Below, piece after piece: positions 8,939 through 17,691 of a stretch of 64,000 nt of DNA; position 1 is the stretch's first letter; each line of letters starts with the position of its first letter. The stretch comes from Natronolimnohabitans sp. A-GB9 (GTDB lineage: Archaea > Halobacteriota > Halobacteria > Halobacteriales > Natrialbaceae). The notes beneath the pieces were generated by a model that ran no database searches, was not told where the DNA came from, and saw only the letters and a list, made by a program, of their open reading frames with translations. Both the position numbers and the translations under genes were made by a program. The stretch is taken from the NCBI RefSeq assembly GCF_030848565.1, contig NZ_JAVDDV010000005.1, forward strand, positions 215,531 through 279,530. The letters run 5' to 3'.

Positions 8939-9526
8939 TCATTCACCGTCGAGCACCGCTGCAGTCGTCGCGACGGTCGCGAACTCCCCCTCGAGGTGGG
9001 CCAGCGCGGTCCGGTGGACCGTCTCCGCGTCGAAACGCTCGCCGTCGAGTTCCCGTTCGAACGTCGCGGTCGCGTCGGACACGACGATCGGCTCGAAGCC
9101 CAGGTTTTCGGCCATCCGGGTGCTCGTCGAGACGCAGTGGTCGGTGGTGAGGCCGACGACGACGACCGTCTCGACGTCACGCGCTCGGAGCCACTCCTCG
9201 AGATCGGTTCCGATGAACGCGCTGTTGACCGACTTCACCATCGTCGGTTCGTCCTCGAGCGGTTCCGTTTCGGGCTTGTACGCGAATCCGGGGCGGTCGC
9301 CACGCAGCGGGGAGTCGGGCTCGGTCGAGTCGTGACGGACGTGGACCAGCGGTCGCCCGGTCTCGCGCCAGTGCTCGAGTAAGCGTGCCGCGTTCGCCTC
9401 GGCGTCGGGATTGTTCCGTCGTCCCCACCTTTCGTCGTCGAATCCCGTCTGAAGGTCGATCAGGACGAGTGCAGCCGTCTCTGTGCGGTCGGCGATCGAC
9501 CGTGCGTCGTGTCTCGCGTCGCTCAT
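8939..9526 (-). CDS. isochorismatase-family cysteine hydrolase
   Basis: The 195-residue protein has the full cysteine hydrolase triad: Asp24 in VLIDLQTGF, Lys98 in MVKSVNSAF and Cys131 in [11 protein letters not shown]. Family members hydrolyse nicotinamide, isochorismate, carbamoyl groups or similar amides; the exact substrate is not evident. Its ATG overlaps the stop codon of the upstream YqcI/YcgG gene (ATGA), so the two are translationally coupled and probably function together. Confidence 0.85.
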   Translation of the reverse strand: MSDARHDARSIADRTETAALVLIDLQTGFDDERWGRRNNPDAEANAARLLEHWRETGRPLVHVRHDSTEPDSPLRGDRPGFAYKPETEPLEDEPTMVKSVNSAFIGTDLEEWLRARDVETVVVVGLTTDHCVSTSTRMAENLGFEPIVVSDATATFERELDGERFDAETVHRTALAHLEGEFATVATTAAVLDGE

Positions 9527-10320
9527 GGCAGCCGTGCCGCCGGCTTTGGATGGGTTCGTGTGACAGTCATTGGACACTCCGATGGCGCCTGGGCCTCGTC
9601 CTCCCGGAGCATGTACTGGGGCCACTCCCGGTCGCCCTCGACACCCCAGTCGCCGAGGTCGGCGTGGGGACAGACACCGTCGTACCCCTCGAGTCGGTCC
9701 TGGATGACGTCGCGGGCGCGCTGGCCGGCCTCGGTGTCGGCCGTGACGCCGAGGTTTTCGAACAGCGCGCGTGGCTGGAACGTGATCTCGAGGCCGATCG
9801 GACAGTAGCGGCTCTTGTACTGGTCGTAAAAGGGAGCCCGGCAGGTCGGGAACATCGGCTCACCGCCGAGACAGAACTCCCAGTAGGAGTCGTCCGGATC
9901 GGTGGGGATGTCCTCGGGCCAAGGTTCGGGATCGTGGAGGTGAAGCGTCTGGAGGATGTGCCACAGCGCGTCGTGGTACTCGCGCTCGGAGAGCGGTTCC
10001 TCGGGCGGTTTGAAGAAGGTAACCAGCGACGCCCGCTCGGCGTACTCTTCGTACACCTCGAGGTACTCGAGGATGCGATCGCGCAGCGTCAACAGCGCGT
10101 CGGCGTCGCTCATCGAGGGGACGGCCGTATACAACGGCTCGCCGCTTTCGACCGACTCGGCGCCGAAGAAACACGGGAACGGCGTTCCGTTTCGTTCGCC
10201 GAGCAGCCCCTCCTGGAACGTCCGCCAGTGGTCGGCGACCCATGCCGGCGTCTCGCCGGCCTGGACGCGACTATCGAGCGTTTCCTGGTCCATCAACGAC
10301 TGGATGCCCGGCTCGTTCAT
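9523..10320 (-). CDS. YqcI/YcgG family protein
   Basis: The 265-residue protein shows the family hallmark [10 protein letters not shown] near residue 47, followed by the [19 protein letters not shown] helix, the [30 protein letters not shown] segment and [15 protein letters not shown]. Bacterial YqcI/YcgG proteins have no firmly established biochemical role. It is the first gene of a two-gene unit with the isochorismatase-like hydrolase (4-base overlap). Confidence 0.8.
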   Translation of the reverse strand: MNEPGIQSLMDQETLDSRVQAGETPAWVADHWRTFQEGLLGERNGTPFPCFFGAESVESGEPLYTAVPSMSDADALLTLRDRILEYLEVYEEYAERASLVTFFKPPEEPLSEREYHDALWHILQTLHLHDPEPWPEDIPTDPDDSYWEFCLGGEPMFPTCRAPFYDQYKSRYCPIGLEITFQPRALFENLGVTADTEAGQRARDVIQDRLEGYDGVCPHADLGDWGVEGDREWPQYMLREDEAQAPSECPMTVTRTHPKPAARLP

Positions 10321-10462
10321 CGGTGGCGCTTAGGACTTCTGGGCAATGTAGGTTTAGGTTCGGCTCTCGAACCGCCTGTGTCGATTACGCGATCCGATCG
10401 CCGACGGTCAGGACGCCGCCCTCGAGGTATATCGATCGTCTTCGTGCCGTCTCGCCAGGTGA

Positions 10463-11155
10463 TTATCGCCAACGACGATTTCGTGAGGACGTGATGTCGA
10501 CCCCGTCGCCGTAGTAACAGATCGGTGACGCCGTCGGCGTCTCGAACCCGTTGGCGGCAAAGAGCGTGTTCGTCTCGATGTCGACCGCTACCTCCCGCAG
10601 CGACCACGGTTCGTGGTCGATGTCGGCGTAGCGAAGCGTTCCGTCTCGAGCGGCCGTATAGTATCGGTATCGCTCGGTGAGAAACGCCGCGAGTGAGTCG
10701 GGTTCGGGGACGAAGGCGTCGCCGACGGGATCGTACGTGGCCGCGAAACTGGCCGGAGCCGCACCCGGATGTCGGCGCTCGCTCGTGAACGCGATGCCGT
10801 GATCGGTCAGATGCAGTTCGATGTCGGCGTGGTAGTAGGGGAGCCGGTGAAAGAGGCGGGCACCGACGACGCCGAGGACGCCTTCGGCATCGAGGCTGAA
10901 GAAGTAGACCCCGGGCTCGCCGTCCCGGCTGACGTACGTCCGGAGGTTGAGTTCGGGGAGCTCGAACCCGACGCCGCTTGGAACCCAACGCGGGCGAACG
11001 TCGACGTTTACGTACGGCACGACCGACAGCCACGCCCGGTCGTCGTACGTCTCGACGACGAGTCCATCCGGGAGCCGAGCCGCAACGACCGCTGGATCGA
11101 CCGGCCAGTTAGCAAAGAGCAGGTGTCGCCACCCCATCGCGATCGGGAGGACCAT
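10463..11155 (-). CDS. DUF2071 (YqjF-like) protein
   Basis: The 230-residue product carries the DUF2071 pattern: an N-terminal MGWRHLLFANWPVDPAVVAARLPDGL, then WLSVVPYVN, ELNLRTYV, GVYFFSLDA and a YYTAARDG/HEPWSLREVAVD region near the C-terminus. The function of the family is unknown; the fold resembles acetoacetate decarboxylase-like domains. The start could be Met1 or Met7. It is 142 bases upstream of the YqcI/YcgG gene on the same strand; the gap shows no clear signal. Confidence 0.8.
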   Translation of the reverse strand: MVLPIAMGWRHLLFANWPVDPAVVAARLPDGLVVETYDDRAWLSVVPYVNVDVRPRWVPSGVGFELPELNLRTYVSRDGEPGVYFFSLDAEGVLGVVGARLFHRLPYYHADIELHLTDHGIAFTSERRHPGAAPASFAATYDPVGDAFVPEPDSLAAFLTERYRYYTAARDGTLRYADIDHEPWSLREVAVDIETNTLFAANGFETPTASPICYYGDGVDITSSRNRRWR

Positions 11156-11213
11156 ACCATATCCAGGCGCTGCGAACCTGAAAAACTGGAGCCAAACGCG
11201 GCCCGAAAGTGTG

Positions 11214-11954
11214 TCACACTGTCTCGGGCAGCCAGCCGCCGTCGACCTCGATGTTTTCGCCGCTGACGTATTCGGAGTCGGGATCGAGGAAGAAGTACAG
11301 CGGCCCGACGAGGTCTTCGAAACTCGCGGGCCGACCGCGGGGGAGTTCGTCGGGGAACTCGTCGGAGTTCTCGACGACGTACGGGGAGATCGCGTTGACC
11401 GTCACGTCCGTATCCTGTGTGTCGGCCGCGAGCATCCGAGTGAACATCAACACACCGGCCTTCGCGACGAAGTACGGGAAGTTCGTCGGGTTGACCAGTC
11501 CCTTCTCGCTCGAGGCGTAGCCGATGTTGACGATCCGGCCGTAGTCACTCGTTCGCATCGCTGGAAGCGCGCGTTTCGAACAGAGGTACGTCCCGTTGAC
11601 GTTCGTCTCGAGCACTCGGTTCCAGGTCTCGAACTCGAGGTCGGTCCAGTGACTCGGCGCGAAGTCGCCGACGTTGTTCACGAGGACGTCGACGCTCCCG
11701 AGTTCCGACTCGATGGCCGCAAAGAGCCCGTCGACGCTCTCGGGATCGGTGACGTCGCCCTGGATCGGCATGGCGTCGCTCGCTCCTCGCTCGAGTGCCT
11801 CGTCGACGACCTCGCGGGCCGCGTCGGCGCTGGTGTGGTAGTGTACGGCCGTCTTCGCGCCACAGTCGGCCGTCGCGAGCAGGAGTTCACGACCGACGCC
11901 TGCCGCACTTCCCGTGACGAGTACCGTTCGATCCGAGAGGTCCGGTCCGTCCAT
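11214..11954 (-). CDS. short-chain dehydrogenase/reductase
   Basis: The 246-residue classical SDR has the cofactor loop TGSAAGVG at residues 14-21, NNVG at about 93-96, a serine in the IGYASSEK strand and the active-site Tyr161-x3-Lys165 (YFVAK). The C-terminus ends in [14 protein letters not shown], typical of the family. Such enzymes use NAD(P)(H) to oxidise alcohols or reduce carbonyls; FabG-like substrates are possible but not proven. The start is the ATG at 11954; the much longer frame beyond it runs antisense to the stress-protein genes. Confidence 0.88.
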   Translation of the reverse strand: MDGPDLSDRTVLVTGSAAGVGRELLLATADCGAKTAVHYHTSADAAREVVDEALERGASDAMPIQGDVTDPESVDGLFAAIESELGSVDVLVNNVGDFAPSHWTDLEFETWNRVLETNVNGTYLCSKRALPAMRTSDYGRIVNIGYASSEKGLVNPTNFPYFVAKAGVLMFTRMLAADTQDTDVTVNAISPYVVENSDEFPDELPRGRPASFEDLVGPLYFFLDPDSEYVSGENIEVDGGWLPETV

Positions 11955-12054
11955 GTGCCGTCGGTCGACGACGGCGGAGAAAAAACGCCCGGAACGACCG
12001 ACCTGTCGCCTGCCGGAAGTGGCTTTACGGTACTGCACGGGTTTAGTCGACAGT

Positions 12055-12519
12055 ATGACGCTCGATACCGTGTTGCTCGCCGTCGGACCCGGGGATGCCG
12101 ACCGCATCGAAGAGTTAGCCGAGACGGTCGCCGAAGTCGCGCAACCGGCCGACGCCACCGTCGTCCTCGCACACGTCTTTACCCGCAGCGAGTACGACGA
12201 CGTCCTCACGCGCCTCGAGTTCGATCGCGCCGAGGCGGAGATCGAACCCGACGACGTCGCCGCGCGCCACTCGACGATCCTCGATCTCCAGGCGGCACTC
12301 GAGGAGGAGGACGTCGGGTACGAGATCCGCGGTGCGGTCGGCGAACACGGACCGACGATCGTCGATCTGGCGGGCAGCGTCGACGCCGATCGTGTCGTCG
12401 TCGGCGGCCGACGTCGCTCCCCGACCGGGAAGGCGGTCTTCGGCTCGACGGCCCAGGAGGTCCTGCTGTCGGCACCCTGTCCAGTAACCTTCGTCCGAAA
12501 CGACGGGTTCAGTGACTGA
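12055..12519 (+). CDS. universal stress protein
   Basis: The 154-residue UspA-type protein begins [17 protein letters not shown] and ends in the loop [34 protein letters not shown]. The start follows a GGCTTTACGG box by about 30 bases. It is a close paralogue of the next gene (same length and same GGRRRSP loop), so the pair arose by tandem duplication. Its TGA stop is the first triplet of a class A repeat end. Confidence 0.9.
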   Translation: MTLDTVLLAVGPGDADRIEELAETVAEVAQPADATVVLAHVFTRSEYDDVLTRLEFDRAEAEIEPDDVAARHSTILDLQAALEEEDVGYEIRGAVGEHGPTIVDLAGSVDADRVVVGGRRRSPTGKAVFGSTAQEVLLSAPCPVTFVRNDGFSD

Positions 12520-12540
12520 TACGGTCTCCTGTCGCACAAC
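12517..12540 (+). repeat. class A left end (solo) at a stop codon
   Basis: TGATACGGTCTCCTGT at 12517-12532 matches the left end of the class A elements at 15412, 17452 and 57552. Its first triplet is the stop codon of the stress protein gene. No matching right end is seen downstream, so the element is truncated. Confidence 0.5.
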
Positions 12541-12651
12541 CGGGAGCCGTCTCTGGACTGTCTCCGGAACTCGGTTTGAGGATCGCACGACCGCCTCGGC
12601 TCCGTAACCCGTGTCGTTGACGGTACGATTTCCACACTGTCGGATCGACGA

Positions 12652-12659
12652 GAATACTT
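12652..12659 (+). promoter_or_regulatory. TATA-like box for second stress protein
   Basis: GAATACTT, followed by AA, lies about 28 bases upstream of the ATG at 12688. Confidence 0.45.
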
Positions 12660-12687
12660 AAGCGGGTGGCACGACCATTGTGTGCGT

Positions 12688-13152
12688 ATGGCGATCGATA
12701 CGATACTGCTTGCCGTCGGGCCGATGGATACCGTTCGTGCCGAGGAGTTGGCCGAAACAGCTCTCGAGGTCGCCGAACCGCTCGATGCGACCGTCGTGAT
12801 CGGACACGCGTTCACCGAAGACGAGTACGAAGAGATCCGTGCTGATCTCGGCTTCGACGAGCGCGTCGACGAAGTCGATCCCGACGAGGTCGCTGCCCGT
12901 CGCTCCCCGGTTGGAGATCTCGAAAAGCGCTTCTCCGAGGCCGGCGTCGACTACGAGGTCCGCGGCGCACTCGGCGACGTCGCCAGCAAGGTCGTCGACA
13001 TGGCGATCGACGTCGACGCCGACCGCATGGTCGTCGGTGGGCGCCGGCGCTCGCCGGCAGAGAAGGCCGTGTTGGGCTCGGTCTCCCAGGAGATCATCCT
13101 GCAGGCTCCCTGTCCGGTCACCTACTTCCGCGATCTCGACGTGATGGAGTAA
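12688..13152 (+). CDS. universal stress protein (tandem paralogue)
   Basis: The 154-residue protein has the same length and layout as its neighbour: MAIDTILLAVGPMDTVRAEEL, EVAEPLDATVVIGHAFTEDEY and a C-terminal [33 protein letters not shown]. The ATG at 12688 is preferred over the GTG at 12682 because of alignment with the paralogue. The loop G-G-R-R-R-S-P is shared by the two copies and differs from the G-T-R-G-R loop of the other stress proteins in the window, which suggests a separate subfamily. Confidence 0.9.
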   Translation: MAIDTILLAVGPMDTVRAEELAETALEVAEPLDATVVIGHAFTEDEYEEIRADLGFDERVDEVDPDEVAARRSPVGDLEKRFSEAGVDYEVRGALGDVASKVVDMAIDVDADRMVVGGRRRSPAEKAVLGSVSQEIILQAPCPVTYFRDLDVME

Positions 13153-13207
13153 CGACTCGATCGGGTGTTTCGTTTTGGTGGTGTCGACTCCATCCCAGCG
13201 TCTGCGT

Positions 13208-13306
13208 TATAGTAGCCACTGCCCGCCACTGCATACCCGATCGCACGACGGGGGCGCGGGATGCGTCCTGAAATCGGGAAGTCACTGACTGCTTTCGATA
13301 GTATCA
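13208..13306. repeat. hybrid class C/B palindromic element
   Basis: The left end TATAGTAGCCACTGC is a class C end in reverse orientation, while the right part TGACTGCTTTCGATAGTATCA resembles a class B right end. The element lies between convergent genes. The minus-strand gene at 13282 is translated through its right end, which codes for the last residues (TDTIESSQ) and the TGA stop. Confidence 0.6.
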
Positions 13307-13740
13307 GTGGTGCGATCCCGTTTTTCGGCTCGATCCTTCCATACCCGTTCCTGGCGTCGTTCCTGTACGTGTCGCTCGCCGTCGGCCAGTTCCTCGCGTA
13401 CCTGCCGCTCGAGCGCCCGCGATTCGGTGAGGAAGTTCCGCTGGAAATCCTCGACGACGTCGTACGACCAGCGATCGCCGTCGACGACGCCGTGGGGTAA
13501 CAGATCGTCCCGGATCGCATCGGCGAGGTCCCCGTGGCCGGCCGCTCTGAGTCGTGACTCGGCGTCACGGAGGTGATCCATCCCGTGGCCCGTCGCGTGG
13601 TGGAACGCGAGCAGTTGCCCCTGGGCGCGCTGGAACCACTCGAGGGCGAGTTCGACCTCGTGAAGCGCTTCGTACTCCGACTCGGTGAGTTCGGGTACCG
13701 CTTCCGGCGTGGTATCACCGGACGTCTCATCGGTTGCCAT
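13282..13740 (-). CDS. conserved hypothetical haloarchaeal protein
   Basis: The 152-residue acidic, helix-rich protein starts at the ATG at 13740 (MATDETSGDTTPEA). The longer frame to 13878 overlaps the divergent ROK gene promoter. It has a repeated E-x2-L pattern, a GQLLAFHHATGHGMDHLRDAESRLR helix with two histidines, and a long basic/acidic C-terminal helix, which suggests a helical bundle. I do not recognise a function. The last residues come from the repeat at 13208-13306, so the native C-terminus has been replaced or extended. Confidence 0.65.
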   Translation of the reverse strand: MATDETSGDTTPEAVPELTESEYEALHEVELALEWFQRAQGQLLAFHHATGHGMDHLRDAESRLRAAGHGDLADAIRDDLLPHGVVDGDRWSYDVVEDFQRNFLTESRALERQVREELADGERHVQERRQERVWKDRAEKRDRTTDTIESSQ

Positions 13741-13882
13741 ACACAATGTTATGCTATCAAGTGTCATACTTCCATCGACGGGTAGGGCCACGTTTCCGTC
13801 TTCGAGACTGATTACAAATACTACTCGTCGTCGAGTACAATCTGTGTAGTTAAGTACGACGCCGGTCGTCTCTCCCACAAGG

Positions 13883-14860
13883 ATGGACTACTATGCGGGC
13901 GTCGATCTCGGCGCGACGAACGTTCGTGCCGTCGTCGCTGAGGACGACGGGACGACGATCGGGCTCCGCCGTCGCTCCACCCCACGTGGGCCGACGGGGA
14001 TCGACGTCACGGAAGGCGTCCTGCGGACGCTTCGCGAGGCGTGTGGTGATGCCGGTATCGTCCCCGAAGATATCGTCGCGGCAGGGATCGGTTCCATCGG
14101 ACCGTTCGATCTCGCGGAAGGGGCCGTCATCGATCCCGCAAACCTGCCGGATTCGATCGACCGGATCCCCCTGACGGGACCGATCGAGAAACTGATCGAC
14201 AGCGACGACGTCTACCTTCACAACGATACGACTGCCGGCGTCATCGGCGAGCGGTTCCACGCCGACCGCAATCCCGACGACATGGTTTATATCACGATCT
14301 CCTCGGGGATCGGTGCCGGCGTCTGCTGTGACGGCGAGATCGTCAGCGGCTGGGACGGTAACGCCGGCGAGGTCGGTCACTACGTCGTCGATCCGACGGG
14401 CCGACTGACCTGTGGCTGTGGCCGCGACGGTCACTGGGAGGCCTACTGTTCGGGCAACGGCATTCCCGACTACGCCAGGTTGCTCGCCGAGGACGACCCG
14501 ACGATTTCGACGGACCTGCCGCTCGAGGGGCCCGATTTCACGGCGAAAGACGTCTTCGATCTCGCCGGCGAGGACGAACTGGCCGATTACGTGATCGAGC
14601 AACTCGCCCACTGGAACGCCATCGGCGTGACGAACGTGATCCACGCGTTCGCGCCGATCGTCGTCTCCTTCGGCGGTGCTGTCTCGTTGCACAACGAGGA
14701 ACTGGTCGTCGATCCGATCCGGGAGCGTGTCGCCGAGATGGTGATGACCAACGTCCCCGAGATTCGCGTGACGGACCTCGGTGACGACGTCGTCCTCGAG
14801 GGCGCACTCGCCAGCGCCTTGACGGAAGGAACTGGCGACCGCCAGCGCTTCCTCGAGTGA
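13883..14860 (+). CDS. ROK-family sugar kinase
   Basis: The 325-residue protein opens with YYAGVDLGATNVRA, the phosphate-1 loop of ASKHA kinases. The ROK signature region contains EVGHYVVDP followed by the zinc-binding CGCGRDGHWEAYCSG. These features fit a glucokinase or N-acetyl sugar kinase that phosphorylates a sugar with ATP (or ADP). ROK transcription factors are excluded because there is no N-terminal HTH. No sugar transporter or catabolic gene is adjacent, so the substrate is open. Confidence 0.88.
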   Translation: MDYYAGVDLGATNVRAVVAEDDGTTIGLRRRSTPRGPTGIDVTEGVLRTLREACGDAGIVPEDIVAAGIGSIGPFDLAEGAVIDPANLPDSIDRIPLTGPIEKLIDSDDVYLHNDTTAGVIGERFHADRNPDDMVYITISSGIGAGVCCDGEIVSGWDGNAGEVGHYVVDPTGRLTCGCGRDGHWEAYCSGNGIPDYARLLAEDDPTISTDLPLEGPDFTAKDVFDLAGEDELADYVIEQLAHWNAIGVTNVIHAFAPIVVSFGGAVSLHNEELVVDPIRERVAEMVMTNVPEIRVTDLGDDVVLEGALASALTEGTGDRQRFLE

Positions 14861-15009
14861 GACCGGCCGCCGTCGCAGCCACGATATCGAATTCGCCCCG
14901 TGAGCCCGATTCTTTCCGCCGTTCACTATATAAACACATGCTGTTCCCGCCGAGAGGGAATCCAGTCCCTGCTTTAGGTTTCGAGGGGTCATAGACCCGA
15001 GTGAGGACC

Positions 15010-15207
15010 ATGGCCACGAACACGAGCACCGTAACCGACGTCGTGACTACTCGTGACGACGGGGCGGATACGCCGCCGCACCCGCAGTTCGAGACGGTCG
15101 TCGCCGACGAGGCGGAGTCACAGGTCGTCTTTCGAGATCGCGAGAACGCCACGGCCTGGATCGCGATGGACGCCGATGCGGTCCGCTCGCGTGAGGAACT
15201 GCGGTGA
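15010..15207 (+). CDS. small haloarchaeal protein (DUF7331-like)
   Basis: The 65-residue protein (MATNTSTVTDVVTTRDDG... ending in ATAWIAMDADAVRSREELR) resembles short haloarchaeal proteins with a central FETVVADE... strand and a C-terminal W-I-x-x-D motif. The function is unknown. A CTATATAAAC box at about 14927 and a GTGAGGACC just before the ATG point to a leadered transcript. A GTG at 15001 is an alternative start. Confidence 0.6.
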   Translation: MATNTSTVTDVVTTRDDGADTPPHPQFETVVADEAESQVVFRDRENATAWIAMDADAVRSREELR

Positions 15208-15411
15208 CGTGGCGAGGAAACCGTCCCGACTTCTCGACTCGATAGTCCTGTGTTGGACAGCGGTGGCGCCGTCGCCGACGTTACGAACCGTTGTTCGTCA
15301 GTGCCGACGAGCCTACGACCCGTCTGTGGGTTCGCCGGAATGTCGATACGGCAGACCGTAACGACGAGGCGATCGATTGGTACGACTCCGGGACGTGTTT
15401 CGACGCCTGTC

Positions 15412-15497
15412 TCATACGGTCTCCTGTACGTCATTGCCGGCGTAACCGCGACCCGGGCGGTGGTTACGCCGGTAAATCGGTACAGGGATCCGTATCA
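15412..15497. repeat. class A palindromic element
   Basis: TCATACGGTCTCCTGTACG at the left and CCGTATCA at the right frame an inner stem GGCGTAACCGC / GTGGTTACGCC around a CCCGGG core. The stem and its flanks are nearly identical to the class A elements at 17452-17532 and 57153-57238. Confidence 0.85.
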
Positions 15498-15571
15498 GTC
15501 GACGGCGACTCGAGTGTCCGCTGGTAGCCATGCCCCGTCGTCCGCCACTGTATTATTCCTGCACCGATTCC

Positions 15572-15607
15572 CACACCGATCGCAACGCCCGCTGGCGATC
15601 GGGTGTG
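15572..15607. repeat. class C-like hairpin remnant
   Basis: CACACCGATCGC and GCGATCGGGTGTG form a stem that matches the inner hairpin of the 86-bp class C elements. Upstream GGTAGCC (about 15524) and downstream TAGCTACTAT (15731-15740) may be the outer ends of the same element, interrupted by the class B element. Confidence 0.4.
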
Positions 15608-15616
15608 CGGTACTGT

Positions 15617-15729
15617 TCATACTGCCGGACAGAACGATTCACCGATCGGTCGCGCTACTGCGGCCGTCCCGCGGGTGACGGCCGCGAGTTCGCGACCGAC
15701 GTGTTACTGACTGCTGTCCGGCAGTATCA
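15617..15729. repeat. class B palindromic element (long form, 113 bp)
   Basis: TCATACTGCCGGACAG and CTGTCCGGCAGTATCA form the outer stem. CGGTCGCG/CGCGACCG and CGGCCGTC/GACGGCCG form inner stems. The sequence is closely similar to the elements at 25749-25861 and 31675-31788. Confidence 0.88.
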
Positions 15730-15755
15730 GTAGCTACTATGGCCACTCGGTCCGA

Positions 15756-17009
15756 ATGGCCACTATGCAGCGGCGAGCAGTTCTCCGGGCCGGAGGCGCC
15801 GTCGGGGCCGCCATCGGCATCGCGCAGGCGACGCGATCGCTCGTAACAGGGACCGACCGCGATGGGTTCGAACCGCTCGGCCGCGTTCCGGTTACCGGTG
15901 CCGCCGAGGCCGTCGTCGGCGACGACGGCGAGACGGCCTATCTCGCTACCACCGACGGCTTTGCGACCGTCGATATCGCTGATCCATCCGATCCGACCCT
16001 TCTCGAGGAACGATATCCACTTTCGGTCGACGACGAGCGGTTTCACCACATCCTCGACGTGAAAGTCGACGGCGATCGACTGGCCGTCGTCGGACCGGCA
16101 GATCGGACGGCCTCGCCCGTCTTCCACGGCTTCGTCATCTACGACGTCAGCGATCCCGCCGATCCGGTCGCCGTCGGCGAGCCCTACGAGACCGGCTACC
16201 ACATCCACAACTGCTTTCTCGACGGCGACGTGCTGTACGTCGTCGCCAACCAGGACGAGGAGAATCCACTCGTCGTCTTCGACGTCAGCGGCGACGGGCC
16301 GACCGAGATCGGTCGCTGGTCGCTGATCGACCGCGAACCCGAGTGGGGAGAAGTTCACTGGCTCGTCCGCTATCTCCACGACGTCTACGTCCACGACGAC
16401 GTCGCTGCCCTCGCCCACTGGAACGCCGGCACCTATCTGCTCGACGTGAGCGATCCTGCCGACCCGCAATACATTTCACACGTGCGCGAGACCGAACTCG
16501 AGACCCACCACGACCTCGAGCGCGAGGAGGCACAGCTGGGACTGCCCGGTAACGACCACTACTCGGCGGTCGACGACACCGGTGAACTCCTCGCGGTAGG
16601 CCGAGAAGCCTGGGCGACCGGCGGTGAAGAACCCGATGGTCCGGGCGGAATCGATCTCTACGACGTCAGCGACCCCGCCGATCCCGAGAAGGCGGCGTCG
16701 ATCGCTGCACCCGCAGCCGACGACGCCAGCTATCGGGGCGGCGAGTGGACGACGGCACACAACTTCGAGTTGCGCGACGGCCGGCTCTCCTCCTCGTGGT
16801 ACCAGGGCGGGGTCAAGATCCACGACGTGAGCGACCCCGCCGATCCCGAAGAGCTCGCACACTGGCGGGATACGGAGACGGCAGCGTTCTGGACCGCACG
16901 GATCGCCGGACCCGAGACGATCGTCGCGAGTTCTACGCCGCAGGTTCCAAACGCCGAGACCGACGGTGCACTCTATACGTTTCACCGGAACCGTCAGGAA
17001 CGATCCTGA
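15756..17009 (+). CDS. LVIVD-repeat (beta-propeller-like) exported protein
   Basis: The 417-residue protein is built from LVIVD-type repeats: each unit contains a Y-D-V-S-D-P-A-D-P signature (VIYDVSDPADPVAV, YLLDVSDPADPQYI, LYDVSDPADPEKAA, KIHDVSDPADPEEL). The N-terminus MQRRAVLRAGGAVGAAIGIA resembles a twin-arginine signal but lacks a strong hydrophobic core, so export is probable rather than certain. The start may be 15756 or 15765. Such proteins bind or scaffold at the cell surface; no ligand is indicated. The start codon lies only 26 bases from a class B repeat, so the promoter must overlap the repeat or lie upstream of it. Confidence 0.8.
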   Translation: MATMQRRAVLRAGGAVGAAIGIAQATRSLVTGTDRDGFEPLGRVPVTGAAEAVVGDDGETAYLATTDGFATVDIADPSDPTLLEERYPLSVDDERFHHILDVKVDGDRLAVVGPADRTASPVFHGFVIYDVSDPADPVAVGEPYETGYHIHNCFLDGDVLYVVANQDEENPLVVFDVSGDGPTEIGRWSLIDREPEWGEVHWLVRYLHDVYVHDDVAALAHWNAGTYLLDVSDPADPQYISHVRETELETHHDLEREEAQLGLPGNDHYSAVDDTGELLAVGREAWATGGEEPDGPGGIDLYDVSDPADPEKAASIAAPAADDASYRGGEWTTAHNFELRDGRLSSSWYQGGVKIHDVSDPADPEELAHWRDTETAAFWTARIAGPETIVASSTPQVPNAETDGALYTFHRNRQERS

Positions 17010-17064
17010 TAGACGATAACAGCCGTCAAAACCTTATTCAGCGCTCGGGTTTCTAGACCAAGTA

Positions 17065-17454
17065 ATGACTGACTCCGACGCGGTATCCGACACCGACGCC
17101 GAGGGCGAGTCGTCGCTCCGAGAGCGCGTCGAGACCTGGCTCAGCCGAGAGATGCCGATCATCCAGATGCACGGCGGGACCAGCGCCGTCCGGGAGGCAG
17201 ACCCCGAGACCGGCGAGGTAATCATCGAACTCGGCGGGGGCTGTAAAGGCTGTTCGGTCAGCGATGTTACGACGGGAAACATCACGGCGGAACTCCTCAA
17301 GTGGCCCGAAATCGACGACGTCACCGTCCGCGTCCCCGACGCCCGCGAGAGCCTCGGCGGCCCCGACCAGGCCGAATCGATCATGGGCGTCGACCGCACC
17401 GAAGGTGGACGCGGCGACTGGGGCTCTTCGAACCCGGGGAAAGACCACCTCTGA
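17065..17454 (+). CDS. NifU-domain iron-sulfur protein
   Basis: The 129-residue protein has the NifU C-terminal scaffold domain with Cys60-x2-Cys63 (GGGCKGCSVSDVTTGN), preceded by PIIQMHGGTSAV. The domain assembles or delivers Fe-S clusters. The C-terminal 40 residues are acidic and disordered. Its stop codon TGA is the first triplet of the class A element that follows. Confidence 0.85.
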   Translation: MTDSDAVSDTDAEGESSLRERVETWLSREMPIIQMHGGTSAVREADPETGEVIIELGGGCKGCSVSDVTTGNITAELLKWPEIDDVTVRVPDARESLGGPDQAESIMGVDRTEGGRGDWGSSNPGKDHL

Positions 17455-17532
17455 TACGGTCTACTGTAGTCATTGCCGGCGTAACCGCGACCCGGGCGGC
17501 GGTTACGCCGGTAATCGTTGCAGTCCGTATCA
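17452..17532. repeat. class A palindromic element capping the NifU gene
   Basis: The element runs from TGATACGG to CCGTATCA (81 bp) with the inner stem GGCGTAACCGC / GCGGTTACGCC, perfect over 11 bp. The first three bases are the stop codon of the NifU-domain gene. The core is nearly identical to the copies at 15412 and 57153. Confidence 0.88.
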
Positions 17533-17677
17533 GCCCTACACACTCGCGGTCTGTCTTCGAATCCCCGTCTAGCCGTGCGTAACGCTAGCAGGGCCGGAGA
17601 GTTTTGGGAAGTCCTATATCCTTTTACGCTCCCATTACGGAGTCGTACACCATGATGACGTGTGGACGCCTGCAAGC

Positions 17678-17686
17678 GGGAGGTGA
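17678..17686 (+). promoter_or_regulatory. strong Shine-Dalgarno site that decides the start of the ACT gene
   Basis: GGGAGGTGA lies five bases before the GTG at 17692 and pairs well with the 16S rRNA 3' end, so translation starts there and not at the GTG at 17662. Confidence 0.7.
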
Positions 17687-17691
17687 CGACA

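Larger units (their letters stand above)
15208..15755. other. gene-free stretch filled by nested palindromic repeats
   Basis: No credible gene is seen. The 548 bases hold a class A element (15412-15497), a class C-like hairpin (15572-15607) and a class B element (15617-15729), which ends 26 bases before the ATG of the next gene. The left 200 bases show no recognisable feature. Confidence 0.7.
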
